Positions 11,031 through 21,919 of a DNA stretch of 64,000 nt are shown here, piece after piece. Position 1 is the stretch's first letter. The number at the start of each line of letters is the position of its first letter. The stretch is from positions 1,841,318 to 1,905,317 of the forward strand of contig NW_001865041.1 in assembly GCF_000002865.3 (NCBI RefSeq), in the 5' to 3' direction. The notes beneath the pieces were generated by a model, which was not told the DNA's origin, made no database searches, and worked only from the letters and a program-made list of their open reading frames with translations. Source of the stretch: Monosiga brevicollis MX1 (Eukaryota; Opisthokonta; Choanoflagellata; Craspedida; Salpingoecidae). The position numbers and the translations under genes are program-made.

Positions 11031-13665
11031 ATGGCCAAGGCACAAAATCAGGGCAAGAGCACGCTCTGGGCGTCCATTCTGGCCAATGTGGCCTCCAAAA
11101 CTACAACTCGTCATCTCCCGTCCAAGAACGTCGTGGTGCTCGGTGCGCGATCCTTCCTGTTTGCCCAATGACTCGCTCCGCACCATTCGGCGGCCCTTCA
11201 AGATTCACCGAGTGATCTCTCACCTTTGCATGCCAATCGAATCGACAGGAGACGAGGGCACTGGCAAAAGTTCGTTCATTTCCCGACTTCAGGGCAACCA
11301 GAAATATGATCCGAAAGATCACCCCATGGGCACCGGGTTGGAGTACACATACCTCGACGTGCGGGACGAGGAAACTGAAGGTGCGGTCGAGCCCGATTCA
11401 GCAATGCACCGGCCCACAGCTTCGATACGGCGCTTGCGATTGCTAGACTCTATGCGCATGTGCTCACCTGCTTGATCATATCCGCCCCCCTCCTCCTTTT
11501 TTTTTTTTTTTTTTTTGGCTCAGACGTGGTTGGACGGCTCGGCGTTTACACACTGGACGGCAACATCGAACATGCCCCACTCTTGGATTTTGTCATTACG
11601 CCCGAGAGTATTAGCGATCTAGTCTTTGTCATCGTGGTGGATATGACCAAGCCGTGGGACATCATGCGTGGCCTCAAGCGCTGGCTTGGCGTCATTGAAG
11701 AATACACGGCCTCCTTGTATCGCTCATCCACCACATCCGCCCCGGCGGGCACCGATGATTCTGCCGTGCCCGTGGACGGCGAAGGCGCAGTCACTGGTGG
11801 TGACGCAGACGCCACTGATGCAGCCACAACTTCAGCACGTCAAGAACTGGATGCACGCGAAGCCGTCGCCAAGCAACTGACAGAGATGCGCGAGAAACGT
11901 GAGTTTTTTTCCCCCTCATGGCCCCTTTGCTCAGTCGTGTCGTGTCGCTCCAATGAGCTTTCTCCCCTTTCGGCCTTGTACACTGCTTTGACCAATACAG
12001 CGGCAGAGTTTGATGCAGCTGTTCACTTTGATTGACCTTTTTCTTCTTATTTGTGCTGACGCTGTGCGGCAATCTTGCTTTCGATGTGATGCGACCACCA
12101 CGGTGTAGTGGCACGATATGTGCAAGACCCGACCCTCGCGGAGAACACCTTGCTGGAGCTCGAAGACGGCGTTTTGACTACAAATCTGGGTGTGCCCATC
12201 GTCTTCGTGGTCAATAAATCGGATGCCATGGCAGCACTTCGCAAGGATCGTGACTACCAAGGCCAGCACTTTGATTTCATTCAGCTACACGTTCGGTGCG
12301 TCCATCAGCCTGCCCATCGGCCCCGTGTCCGCTTGCTGCAATGGACCAGAAGAACGTCCCGGCTTGCATTGCCCCACCACGTGCCATGATTTGCCTGGTC
12401 CTCGTGCTCGTTGAGTTCACAAGACTTTGTTTCTTCCATGTTGTGTGTGCAACGATACAGGCGCTTGGCCTTGGCGTATGGTGCGGCAACTGTGTATAGT
12501 TGCAAAGACGCCAGCAACAACACTGCCGTGCATCGGTACCTGGTGCATCGGGCCTATGTGGGTGATGACTTGACGCGGCATCGTTTCCCCTTTCGTGCGG
12601 AGGACGCCAGCAACGATCCTGAAACGTTCTTCATGCCGTCAGGTACGTCGTTCAGTCATATCTGGACCGGCCAGAAGCTGCGTTTTAAATGATGTACCGT
12701 ACTTCTCGAGTCTTACGATGAATTTTGGGCTCGCACCGCTTTGGCAGGAGTGGACTCTGCTGCCAAGATCCAGGTATTGGAAGACGGTCTTAAAACCATT
12801 AGTGCAAACGATGAGTATGAAGAGCAAATATTCCCACCGCCCACGTCAGAAGAGAAGGAGGTCTTGATCGAGGTCAAGGATGAGCAGGAATTTCTCAAGG
12901 AGCAACAGGCGGTCCTGGGAAAAACTCAACTTTCGGCTGGCGTCGGTCGGCGACAGTACGTGACGCTCACTGACACCTTGACTGTTACAGTGATGCCAAC
13001 GAAACGAGCCCACTATTGTGAAGCCCTCATGGTTTTTCTGCTTGTTCTCGTCTATTTGTGGCTCCGTCGTAGAAACCTGTCTCTGGATCCGCGCCGCAAC
13101 AAGGACACCAAGGTGACCATGTCCACGCTCAAGACTGGCAGCTTGGGTGCTGCGCCCGCCCCCAGCGGAGGAGGGGCTTCGGCGGTAACGTCAGCTCCAA
13201 CCACCAGCGCTGGTCCTGTGGCTGCAACCCCGGCAGCCGCAACTGCAGCTCCCAAGCTGTCTGCACCCAAGCCTTCAGCAGGCCTCTCTGCAGGCGACAA
13301 GCCGGCCAGCGCTGCCACGCCAGCGCTGAGCGGCATGCCTGGTGGGGTTGGAGCAGATGGCAAGGTACGCTGGGTCTGCAGCCACGCGCTTTCGTGTCCG
13401 GCCCTGTGGTCCTGGCAACCTTGGTCTGATTGAACCGCTGTTCTAGGCGAACAACGATATGTTGGCATCCTTCTTCAGCAACCTGCTGAGCAAGAGCAAC
13501 AGCACAGCAGCAGGCGGTGCCGGGTACGTCAGCTATCACTGTGGTTGCCCTTCAGCCCTCGTCTCTGTGCGCATGCCTTGTTGGCTGCTCGCGCCCCTTA
13601 TCTCTTCCTTCTCCTGAATCACACTGTGCATGCCTGTTCTCTTTGATAGAGCGGCCAAGAAGTAG
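11031..13665 (+). CDS. DYNC1LI: Cytoplasmic dynein light intermediate chain
   Basis: This is the dynein subunit that links the motor to cargo adaptors. Exon 1 starts at ATG 11031 (MAKAQNQGKSTLWASILANV). A Ras-like fold follows with P-loop GDEGTGKSS near 11255, GTGLEYTYLDV near 11331, VDMTKPWDIM near 11638, NLGVPIVFVVNKSDA near 12185 and RDYQGQHFDFIQ near 12249. A 50-residue Ala/Thr/Asp-rich insert interrupts the domain near 11730-11860. RLALAYGAATVYSCKD lies near 12460 and the post-domain segment EYEEQIFPPP near 12816. A disordered Ala/Pro/Ser linker precedes the C-terminal helix MLASFFSNLLSK near 13459, which matches the adaptor-binding helix of animal LICs. The stop is TAG at 13663. One intron (about 11500) carries an 18-T run. 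Confidence 0.93.
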
Positions 13666-14221
13666 AGATCAACGCCTTGATTGGAAATCGCTCTGCGGCG
13701 CGACACCCATGCCCTGCCGCCCTTGAGTGGTCGTTCTCTCTCGTACCTTCTTGTGTTGCGGGCGTGTTGTAGATTTCAGTGCATCGGCGTGCCGTCTCAG
13801 TTTTTGCTTCCATTGTCCTTTTTGAAGCGGGCAGGCGGGAGGCTGATCATTTAGCTGTGTCATGTGATAAGCAGCGGTGCTGTGTGACGTTTGGGTCGAG
13901 AGTCGAGTGAACAAGCAGAGTTGTTCGCCCCGCGAAGACCACGTGGCTTTTGTTCTTGTGTGCGTCAAAATTGACAATGTAAACCTCACCCCTAACCCTC
14001 ATCCCTAGTCGAGTTATTATGACATTGTGAATGTGTGCCATGTCGCGGTTAGCACCATGGGGAATCAGGCTGTGCAAAGTGGCAAAATCAATTGGAGGAG
14101 AGCGCACTCGCCGCTTGAGTGAGCAGCGAAGACCAAACGTGAGCACAGGAAATAAGGCCCACAGGATGCTCATGCGTGTCATGCGTCGAGTGCTGGATGC
14201 GACAGTGATGTGCTAAGGTGA
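13666..14221. other. Convergent gap, dynein LIC / BTA1
   Basis: The 3' flanks of two converging genes meet here. No gene, repeat tract or recognisable element was seen. Confidence 0.5.
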
Positions 14222-16863
14222 TCACTTGGACTTATTCTTCTTGCCCTTGCCCTTGCCCTTGCCCGTGGCATGACCATTCATGGGCTTGGGCTTTGATTCC
14301 GCGTCGAGGCTGTTCTCTTCCTCCTCCTCCTCAACAATAGAAGCCACGGAGCTGGCGGCCGAGTCCGTAAACACTTCACGATCCTTTGCCGACAACTTGC
14401 GGGTGATGTGAATACCGTGCCAAGGGTTGAGGATCGGGAGCAGAGGCACCGAGCCTCGGAAGCGCTCTGCGCAGGTCAGTTCCGTTGAGTCGTTGAGTGT
14501 ATCAAGCACATCGTTGGAGAGCAGATGCACTCCGTCCTGGCGAAACCACAGCTTGCATCCCAGATCATAGACATGACTGATCCACTTGCTGACGGGCTTG
14601 TCCTTGTAGGTGTCGGAATCATTACGGTAGAAAAAGTCAGCAATGCCCAGCGAACCGCCTGGCGCCAGCAGGCGAGTGGCTTGCTGGAGCGCGCTTCGCT
14701 TGTCCGGAATCATGGAAAGTGAATAACTGAACGTGACGAGGTCGACACTACCTGGTGCTGGCAGCGCACTCTTGCCTGCGCGTCAACACGAATCAAAGAA
14801 AAATGAATCAATCGATTAATGAGAACAATGTGAGGGTTAGCCAGCCCCCTCCTTGCTTCCCCCCCACCCCAAAGCAGAAGGAGAGGCAGGACTGTGCGGA
14901 CGTACCCTTGTCAGAGAGATCAGTAAAGTCAGCGAGGACCAGCTCAACCACGTCGCTGAGGCCAGCGGCCTCGACACGCCGGCGCGCGACGTCCAGAAGG
15001 GAAGCGGAGATGTCAAGAATGTAAATCTTCTTAAAACGGCGCTTGAGAGTGTCGACGGGGAAAAACTCGAGATTGCGCGCCGTGCCGGCACCCACATCTA
15101 CCCAGGTGAGCTCGCCCGGGGGCAGAGGCAGGCAGGTGGCAAGGTGGACGCGAGCGTGGAGGAAGTTCTCCCGGAAGGCGTCATAAGCATCAGCCTGTGA
15201 GGCGTAAAATGCCTCAATCTTCTTGGCATGGGCATTGTTGGTCAGATCCTCCTTGGAGACACCCGTCAGCCGAGCAGCAGCATTGCTGGCCATGCTGAGG
15301 ACTGGACTGAGGACGGGAAAGGTGACAATCTTGGCACCCGTAACAACCTTGTCCACCAGGGACATGGGCTGCTGCTCTTGCCAGAACAAGCCGGGGCTGG
15401 TGAGCTCGGGGTGGTTGCCACAGGTGTTCTTGCCAGCGACCCAGACACCCCAGTACATGCCGGTGCGGTCGCCCGAACCGTTGTCCACCTTCTCGGCACT
15501 GAGATGCTTGAGAGCGGCGCGATGAGGCTCGTCGCTAAAGGAGCGCCAGAGGACGCGGCCGGTGTCGTTGTTGAGGAGCGGCCAGAGAAGAGAGAGCTCC
15601 TCGTTGACCATCATGTCATCCATCCAATCGAGGTGGTCAAGCATGATGGCAGCCGTGTAGCTGGGAGGCTTGGCCACCTGAGCGTCCAGGCGAAGGCGGT
15701 CGGCGAGAGTTCCATGGTAGAGAATGAGCTTGCCACCAGCCATGGCGCGCTTCAGGGTACTAAAGTGCTCGGCCTTGAGGTAGCGGGGGCAGCAGCGCTC
15801 CGAGTACTCGCCCACGATATAGCCGTAGAAAAAGTAGTTGTCCTCAACCAGATCAGTGTTGAGAAAGACACGCTCCATGATGGTGTGAACGTTGCCCTCG
15901 CGGGACATGCCCAGGTTGAGTTGAGCCTCGGGCACACCGGCGAGGGGTGCAAAGATGGGCATGAGGACTGAGTCGGCGATCCAGGCGAGCCACTCGAGGC
16001 GGGCTTCGTGGTTCTTGACGCGGCGGCGGAAGTCATCCTGCGAGACACCCTCCACAAGAGCGGCCCGGATCCAGGAGAAGCCAGTCACCGGGAAGAGGAC
16101 ACGAAAAAGGAAGAAGGCAAGCCAGCCCGAGGAGCCGCTGTACATGAAGCCAGAGAAGCTAGGCAGCTTGCTGTCCCAAAACTTGATGGCGTTGGCGTCC
16201 ATGTGCTTTTTGAGCAGGTGATACTTGTTGCGCAGGAGATCCATGTCTTGCTTGGCGAAGATGCGAAAGAATTCATCGTGGTTGAGCTCGAGGATGGCCG
16301 CACGCTTAAGGGAGCAGAGCGCCAACTGGCAAGCATTGAGGTCCACAGCAGTCACCTTGGCGCCGTCAATGATGAAATCAAGAACATTATCACCTGTCAC
16401 AAATCAATCAAGGGTCATCGAGGGTGGTGCTGGCCGCAAAGGGGTGCGCGAGGTACAAGCAGCGGGCGGACTCACCAGCAGAGGCGATGGTGAGAACGTG
16501 GTCACCCTCATGAAGCTTGAGGGCGGTGCGATCGACACGGGGGTCTTCCCAGGAGACGTTGTAGAGGTAGTTGACGCCGACCAGCTTCATGAGGAGCCAG
16601 TCGTGGCACTTGGAGAAGCAAAAGAGGAAGACCGAGGCCAGGGTCCAGATGCAAGTGTTGATGCCGATCATGGTGACATCAAAGGCCAGGAGGAGGCTGA
16701 ACTTGACCCAGGAGAGGGTGTTGATGTTTTGCTTCTCTTCCTCCGACCCAGTGCGAGAGCGGTGTTGGCGCAGGTGAGCACGCGAGCGTTCGAGGCCGCG
16801 CGAGGTCCGACGGGCGCGAGGCCCGTTGCCCAGCTTGGTCATGTCCATGTCGCTGTTCGCCAT
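14222..16863 (-). CDS. BTA1: Bifunctional betaine-lipid (DGTS) synthase, BtaA-BtaB fusion
   Basis: This enzyme makes diacylglyceryl-trimethylhomoserine, a phosphorus-free membrane lipid. A BtaA-like domain transfers the 3-amino-3-carboxypropyl group of AdoMet to diacylglycerol, and a BtaB-like domain N-methylates it three times. Exon 1 (ATG at 16863) has a basic N-terminus and a hydrophobic stretch near residues 55-80, suggesting membrane attachment. Introns are about 16394-16475 and 14776-14906. The BtaA/DUF3419 half has NVLDFIIDGAKVTAVDLNAC and runs to about 15300. The methyltransferase half has WVDVGAGTARNLEFF (AdoMet motif I) near 15090, then VDLVTFSYSLSMI and LAPGGSLGIADFF. The C-terminus is acidic then Lys/Gly-rich (GKGKGKGKKNKSK). 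Total length is about 800 residues. Confidence 0.92.
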
Positions 16864-17400
16864 GGTAGGGGAATCAAGCGACGGTGGTGGTGGTGGTGTG
16901 AGGGTAAAAGAGTCTAAGAGGCAGCGTGTACATGACGTGGGGCTTGTGGTGAGCGGGAGGCGGACAAGTTATGGTGGCCAGCGCTGTCGAGCGAGCCTTG
17001 CAGGCTTGATTGAGCCAGTGTGCGTGTGCGCCCGAGTGGCCAGGGCTGACATGGCGGTGGTGCTCACCTGCTGTAGCACGAGGACGGCGGCACCGGCGGC
17101 ACCGGCGCGATCGAGAACTGGACGGCGCCTTCGTTGTGGCGAGCCTGTTGAGCACCAAACGGCAGTACAATCAACAAGCAGGACACCCAAGGCAGCGTCG
17201 CGTCAAATGACCACTGCAGGTGGTCGTGTCAGTGCAGAAGCGCGCGCGTGTGTGAGAGCGAGACCTGTGGACGTGGACACACACACACACACACACACTC
17301 TCTTTGTCTCTCTTTGTCTCTCTTTGGCTGCACACAAGCAGCAGGCAGCAGCAGGCAGCCGCAATGCATTCACTGAGCAGATAGCATTCACCTGACACTT

Positions 17401-17435
<35 letters not shown>

Positions 17436-17834
17436 TGTCAACGTAAACGCCTTTTTCCCGCCAAAAAACGCCCAAGCCTTTGGTAAGGAGTCTTTTGAAA
17501 GAAAGTCACCACGTTGACACCTGTGAGGAATCTACTGTTTTAAAGTGTATCAATAATCACAGTTACTCTGCCTTATCTTTGCGCAATGCTGTCGAGACGA
17601 CCAGAGAGAGAGGCAAGAGGTGTGGATGTTTGTAACGGATTTGTCAAAAGTCTCGCACGAAGTGTGTCGAGAGCAGGGTGACAGTTGGTAGCGAGAGTGA
17701 TCGGAGGCCTGAAAGCAGGAGGTGGTGTTTTTTTTTGTCAAGCAAGAAAAAAGGGTATGCGGGCATAAATTAAAGCCGCGGCTACCCTCCGTTCTGAAGG
17801 AATCGTCACCATACACCCAGTCCTTATCAACTGC
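16864..17834. other. BTA1 5' flank and STX16 3' flank
   Basis: No gene is recognised. It carries (CA)n blocks at 17279-17299 and 17403-17432 and a CTCTTTGT array between them. The BTA1 promoter should lie at the left end. Confidence 0.5.
17403..17432 (+). repeat. (CA)n microsatellite
   Basis: About fourteen CA units; a shorter block lies at 17279-17299. Confidence 0.85.
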
Positions 17835-18196
17835 TTAAGAAAAGAAGAGCTCAATCTTGGAGCTGTTGTTGTTGTTGTTGTTGTTGTCACTGCTGCCGTG
17901 CTTCTTCTTCTGATCAGAGATGCGACCCTTGACAATCAGTACAAAAATCATGGCCAACACAATCAGTCCTAGCAAAATGATGCAGTACTTCTTGCTGGCA
18001 GATTTTTGATACTGATTGGCCTGCTCCAACTCGATACGCCCTTGCTCAACGTGCCGCTCGGTCCGCTCCAGGTTGTAGTCAATTCGATCAAGGATCGTGC
18101 CCTACATATAGATCAGCAAGATCAGCAGATGAGACGATCAAGCACCCTGCTTTGGGATCGACTCTCATATGGTCATAATAAGTATCTATCAGATAC

Positions 18197-18273
<77 letters not shown>

Positions 18274-19921
18274 GGGCGAGGAACCGAAGCGCCAAGCAGT
18301 GACAGCCGACCTGGTCCACAACAAGGACGGCCAAATCCTTGAAGATGCTGGCCAGCTCGTTGATGCTGCGCACAATATTGGTAATCTCGTTCTCACGAGC
18401 TGCAATCAAGGCCGTGTTGTCTCGTAGCTGTGCCTGCTGGCCCGTCGTAAATCCTGTATCAAAGTTGATGTCGTCCAGCTCCTCCGCTACAGCACGTCAT
18501 CAGATATTAACACTCCCCAAAATCCAAGTGTGCAAGGAAATACCATGGGTGCCACACCACGCAGGCAGGATCTCAGGGGTTAGCCGTACCTGTACCAGCC
18601 GCGTCCAACTCAGCTGCAAACCCGTAGGACTTCTCTTTCTCCTCTCGCCCCTTCATACCTGTAAAAGCCCGCATGTACCAAAAGCAAAAACACAAACCCA
18701 AACAAATCATCACAACCAAGAGAAAATGGCGCAATATGAGTGCAGCGTGCCAGGAAAGGAGGTGCCTGGGTGACAGTTGAGAGACGCGGGATATAAACCC
18801 TCCCAATCCTTTTCTGTGTCTGGTTGAGAGTTTGATGTGGCTGCTGGTTCAGGTCAGTCTGATGGACGTACGTTTGAGGTATGTGCCTTGAGACTTGCGG
18901 AACGTTTGAGATAGGGCTTGTAGCTCGCTGGCCAAACCTCGAGCGATATTCTCCGTCACCTACAATTCACGCCTCAAATTGAGGACGAACCGGTTTTGCA
19001 GCAGCGTCTGCTCTGATCAAGACTGTGCGTGAACAGACCCGCTTCTCCTGTTCCGAGCCCGAAGCCTTGCCCTTGCGTTGGATGGACGTCAACAGCTTCT
19101 GACCGCGATGAAACGTCTACAAGTATTCCATCAACGGATGTGTGTCATCAGGTGTGGGCTGAGAGGAGCCATGGCCAAACGCATAGGAGGCCATAGCATA
19201 GGGCTCGCACAGCCCGAAAAACATGTGGACACGAGCAGCCCAAGCAAACGCACAGCCGTGATCTCCGAGGTCTTAATCTCAATGGCCCGCTCTTCCTGCA
19301 CTTGTGTATCCATGTTGGGGGTGTTGACATGCTTCTCATGCATCACGTGTAGGTCACGCAGGGTGTTCTCGATGGAGCGAATCAGCTCTTTAGCCTACGT
19401 CCATCCCAATTTGGTCACATGCCCGCCATGGGCGATGAGCTGTGCGGATTGGCCACTGAAAGCAAGGCGGTCGCGGTCCTTGAACCATCACACGCGCTAA
19501 CAGAACCAAGCAAAGCTTGAGAATCGAATTTACCTCATCGACGTCGTCCACCCACTCCGGGGGTAGGGCCAGACGATAGTCGTTTGTGCCCTCGTCCTCC
19601 TCGCCGTGCAGTAGCTGTGCTTCATCGTGCTCCTATGTGTTGGTGAACCCGTCGCGTGAGTCGACCAGGTGTTAATCGAGGCGCTGCTGGCGCAGGTCTG
19701 TGCTTGGTGCATGGAGGCACATGCATTGCACAGAGGGGGGAGGGAGGTGCGTGTGCTCGCTCAAGCGTGCGCGCGTGTATTGATGCGGGCGGCCGTAGCT
19801 CGAGCCCGGGCAAACTTGGCCAAGGCGCTTAACCGCTCACCTGTTCCCAAGTGCTATGTGGCTGCTTGGAGCGTGCTGCCCTACGACGTAAAAAGTCGCG
19901 CGTGCGATCCCGCGTCGCCAT
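17835..19921 (-). CDS. STX16: Syntaxin 16 / Tlg2-type t-SNARE
   Basis: This is a Qa-SNARE of the trans-Golgi network/endosome route. The start ATG at 19919-19921 gives MATRDRTRDFLRRRAA, like the MATRxLTxxF start of STX16. The second exon ends ALPPEWVDDVDE, the family hallmark (human PPKWVDGVDE). Habc exons include RSIENTLRDLHVMHEKHV (about 19380-19320) and a CaaX-free linker. The SNARE motif is ENEITNIVRSINELASIFKD then GTILDRIDYNLERTERHVEQ, with the central Gln present in this second block region. The membrane anchor is CIILLGLIVLAMIFVLIV. Unusually, about 28 residues follow the anchor, including seven Asn in a row, before TAA at 17835-17837. The intron at about 18104-18311 holds a 70-bp TA repeat. 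Confidence 0.92.
18198..18268 (+). repeat. (TA)n microsatellite inside a STX16 intron
   Basis: About 35 TA units lie between the SNARE-motif exons of STX16. The IYIYIY ORFs over it are artefacts. Confidence 0.95.
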
Positions 19922-20203
19922 GTTACCGCCTCACAGACGCCGAAAAATCTGCCCAAATCTTGTGCACCCGCCAATCATCAGCGCAAGAGCTGAAAGAGAG
20001 TGCTGCAAATGACAGTGTGCAGCACTGGAGAGAGAGATGGAGAAAGTTTGAGAGAGATGGAGAGAGGGGAGAGAGAGAGAGAGATTTTGAGAGAGAGTTG
20101 AGGGTTTGAGAGAGTTTGAGGTTTGAGAGAGAGTTTGAGAGGAGAGAGTTTGAGAGAGAGAGAGAGTTTGAGAGAGCAAACACCAAAACAAGAGCGCAAC
20201 CAG
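19922..20203. promoter_or_regulatory. Compact bidirectional promoter region, STX16 / patatin-like lipase
   Basis: Only 282 bp separate the two divergent start codons. More than half of it is a GA tract with GAGAGTTTGAGAGAG units (about 20028-20177). Any promoter elements for both genes must lie in or beside the tract, unless transcription starts inside a neighbouring gene. Confidence 0.55.
20028..20177 (+). repeat. GA tract with TTTGAGAGAGAG units
   Basis: The purine strand is the + strand. (GA)n runs are punctuated by TTT, giving repeated GAGAGTTTGAGAG. Similar units occur at 27930-28212 and 56340-56512, and in reverse complement at 25240-25420. Confidence 0.85.
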
Positions 20204-21592
20204 ATGGCGAACTCAGTGACAATGGTCAAGTTATTTCTTGCTTTTCTGCGGACCAGCAAGCTGATCATGAGGGCTCCTCAAGTACGGCTCGGGTTGCGCT
20301 GGATGGGCCATGGCTGTGGGGAAGGAGCCATGGCCGGGGTTGGGCGGGTGCTGAGCGGCACTCGAGGGAGGCAGCGAGGCGTGGCCAGCTTGTCGTGCGT
20401 CTCAAGTCTTCGGTCGGCGCCCTGGCTGCACCCACCACGTCAACCATGCCAACCATGCCAACCATGCCAACCATGCCAAACAAGAAGCCAACGGCGCTCG
20501 CTGAGCACAGAACCTTTTGTCGAGGCTCAAAATACCAACTCGCTCATCAAGGGCGTATCATTTTCTGGGTGCGGCTGGCTGGTGGGCTTTCATTGGGGTA
20601 AGATCTGCTTCTCAGTGAGCACTCGCCGCATGGTGTCGCACGGTGATTTGGTCCCTCTCATGCTGGTCATACATGTCCCGGCATGCAGGCGTGGCCACAG
20701 CGTTGCGTAATCACGCGCTCCTGCATCCAAACATTGTCTACGCTGGCGCATCGGGTGGCGCCCTTGCTGCTGCCGGTATCGCCTGTCAGGTCGACCCGGC
20801 TGTGGCCGTGGACATGTATATCATGGAGGCCCAAATTATGCGTGAACAAGGTCCGGACCGTGCACCCGCCTACCGGCTCTGTTCCCTTGAGCTCGAGCTC
20901 GTGCCAGTGTTGGGTGTGATGGTCACCTTTCAGCTCTTACCAGACTGGTGCGCATAAAGGAGGCTGGTATCGGGGTGCCACTGCAGCCATGCTGCGCAAA
21001 CTTCTCCACGCACTCTTGCCTGCCGACGCACACGAGATCTGTCGCGAGTGTCTCTATGTGGCGGTTCAGCCCATCTCCTTCACCAAGCCCCCCACGGTAC
21101 GTGTTCAAATGCACTTCCTGGCTATGCGTATGACTTTTTTTCACGGGGTCACCCGTTCTACCATCACCTCATTTCACCCGTGCCTGGTGGAACGCCATGA
21201 ATCAGCTTGTTTCGGAATTCTTCAGCAAAGACGATCTCATTGAGGCCTTGATTGCCTCGTGTTACATTCCGGGCTACCTGGACCACGGCTTTACATCCAT
21301 GTTCCGAGGACAACCACACGTGGATGGTGGCTTCAAAGACCTTGTACCGCGACTCGCCAACGTTCTCAAACCCGGTGAACGCGGCGTGCATGTGCTGCCC
21401 TTTCCAGACTGGGTTGCACGCGCTCTGGATATCCCCATCGAGATTGGGCCCTCCCTCGTTCCGGAGAACGTGTTTAGGGACGTGGAGCTTTTTCGCATGA
21501 TCTTTGTGCCGCCCACTGAAGCCGATGCCTGGCGCCTGTTTGCTATTGGCCAGCAGGCCGGCATCAACTATCTGGAAGCCAAACTCGCATAG
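20204..21592 (+). CDS. Patatin-like phospholipase (PNPLA1-5 style)
   Basis: This is a predicted serine lipase or acylhydrolase. The N-terminus (MANSVTMVKLFLAFLR...) is basic and hydrophobic and may be a mitochondrial or signal-anchor sequence. Exon 1 contains a tandem ACCATGCCA repeat coding a PCQPCQPCQ run. The patatin block is SFSGCGWLVGFHWG (oxyanion region) spliced at 20598 to GVATALRNH at about 20691. The nucleophile elbow GASGG follows near 20747 (GxSxG). VAVQPISFTKPP is near 21059. The catalytic Asp sits in HVDGGFKD near 21318. The protein ends INYLEAKLA with TAG at 21590-21592. The SGCGFLGxYHxG-like block points to the PNPLA1-5 (adiponutrin/ATGL) group, not plant patatins. I cannot assign a substrate. 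Confidence 0.87.
20436..20480 (+). repeat. 9-bp coding repeat (ACCATGCCA)n
   Basis: About four tandem copies are in frame within exon 1 of the patatin-like gene and encode a Pro-Cys-Gln repeat. Confidence 0.8.
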
Positions 21593-21919
21593 TCCCCGCG
21601 CTCCTTCACAACACTGGTGATTCTGACACACAGGCACCCTGCACGCGTGCCAAAGAAAGAAGACAAACATTGGGGGTTTATTCCATCAAGAGTGCGACCT
21701 TACTCTTAATTCACAGACCAAGGCCCACGTCATGGCACTTGGAAGTGAAACAACAATAAGCCGACTGAAACCCAAGATGGGTGTCAAGCAAATGGTTTTA
21801 ACTGATGATCAAATTGAAACAGAATAGAGAATCAAACAAATTAAAGCAATGCATGACCGCGGAAGCAGGCCAACAAATGACGCTTCAGGAAGAGGTGCCA
21901 TGCACACAAACAGCCCCGC
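21593..21919. other. Convergent gap, patatin-like / Costars gene
   Basis: This is an AT-richer 3' flank. No gene or repeat tract was seen. Confidence 0.5.

Noticed and set aside
15228-15971. 247-codon plus-strand ORF
   Set aside because: It is the antisense shadow of the BTA1 exon on the minus strand, whose protein has clear motifs.
18006-18409. IYIYIY-type ORFs on both strands
   Set aside because: They are produced by the (TA)n repeat in a STX16 intron.
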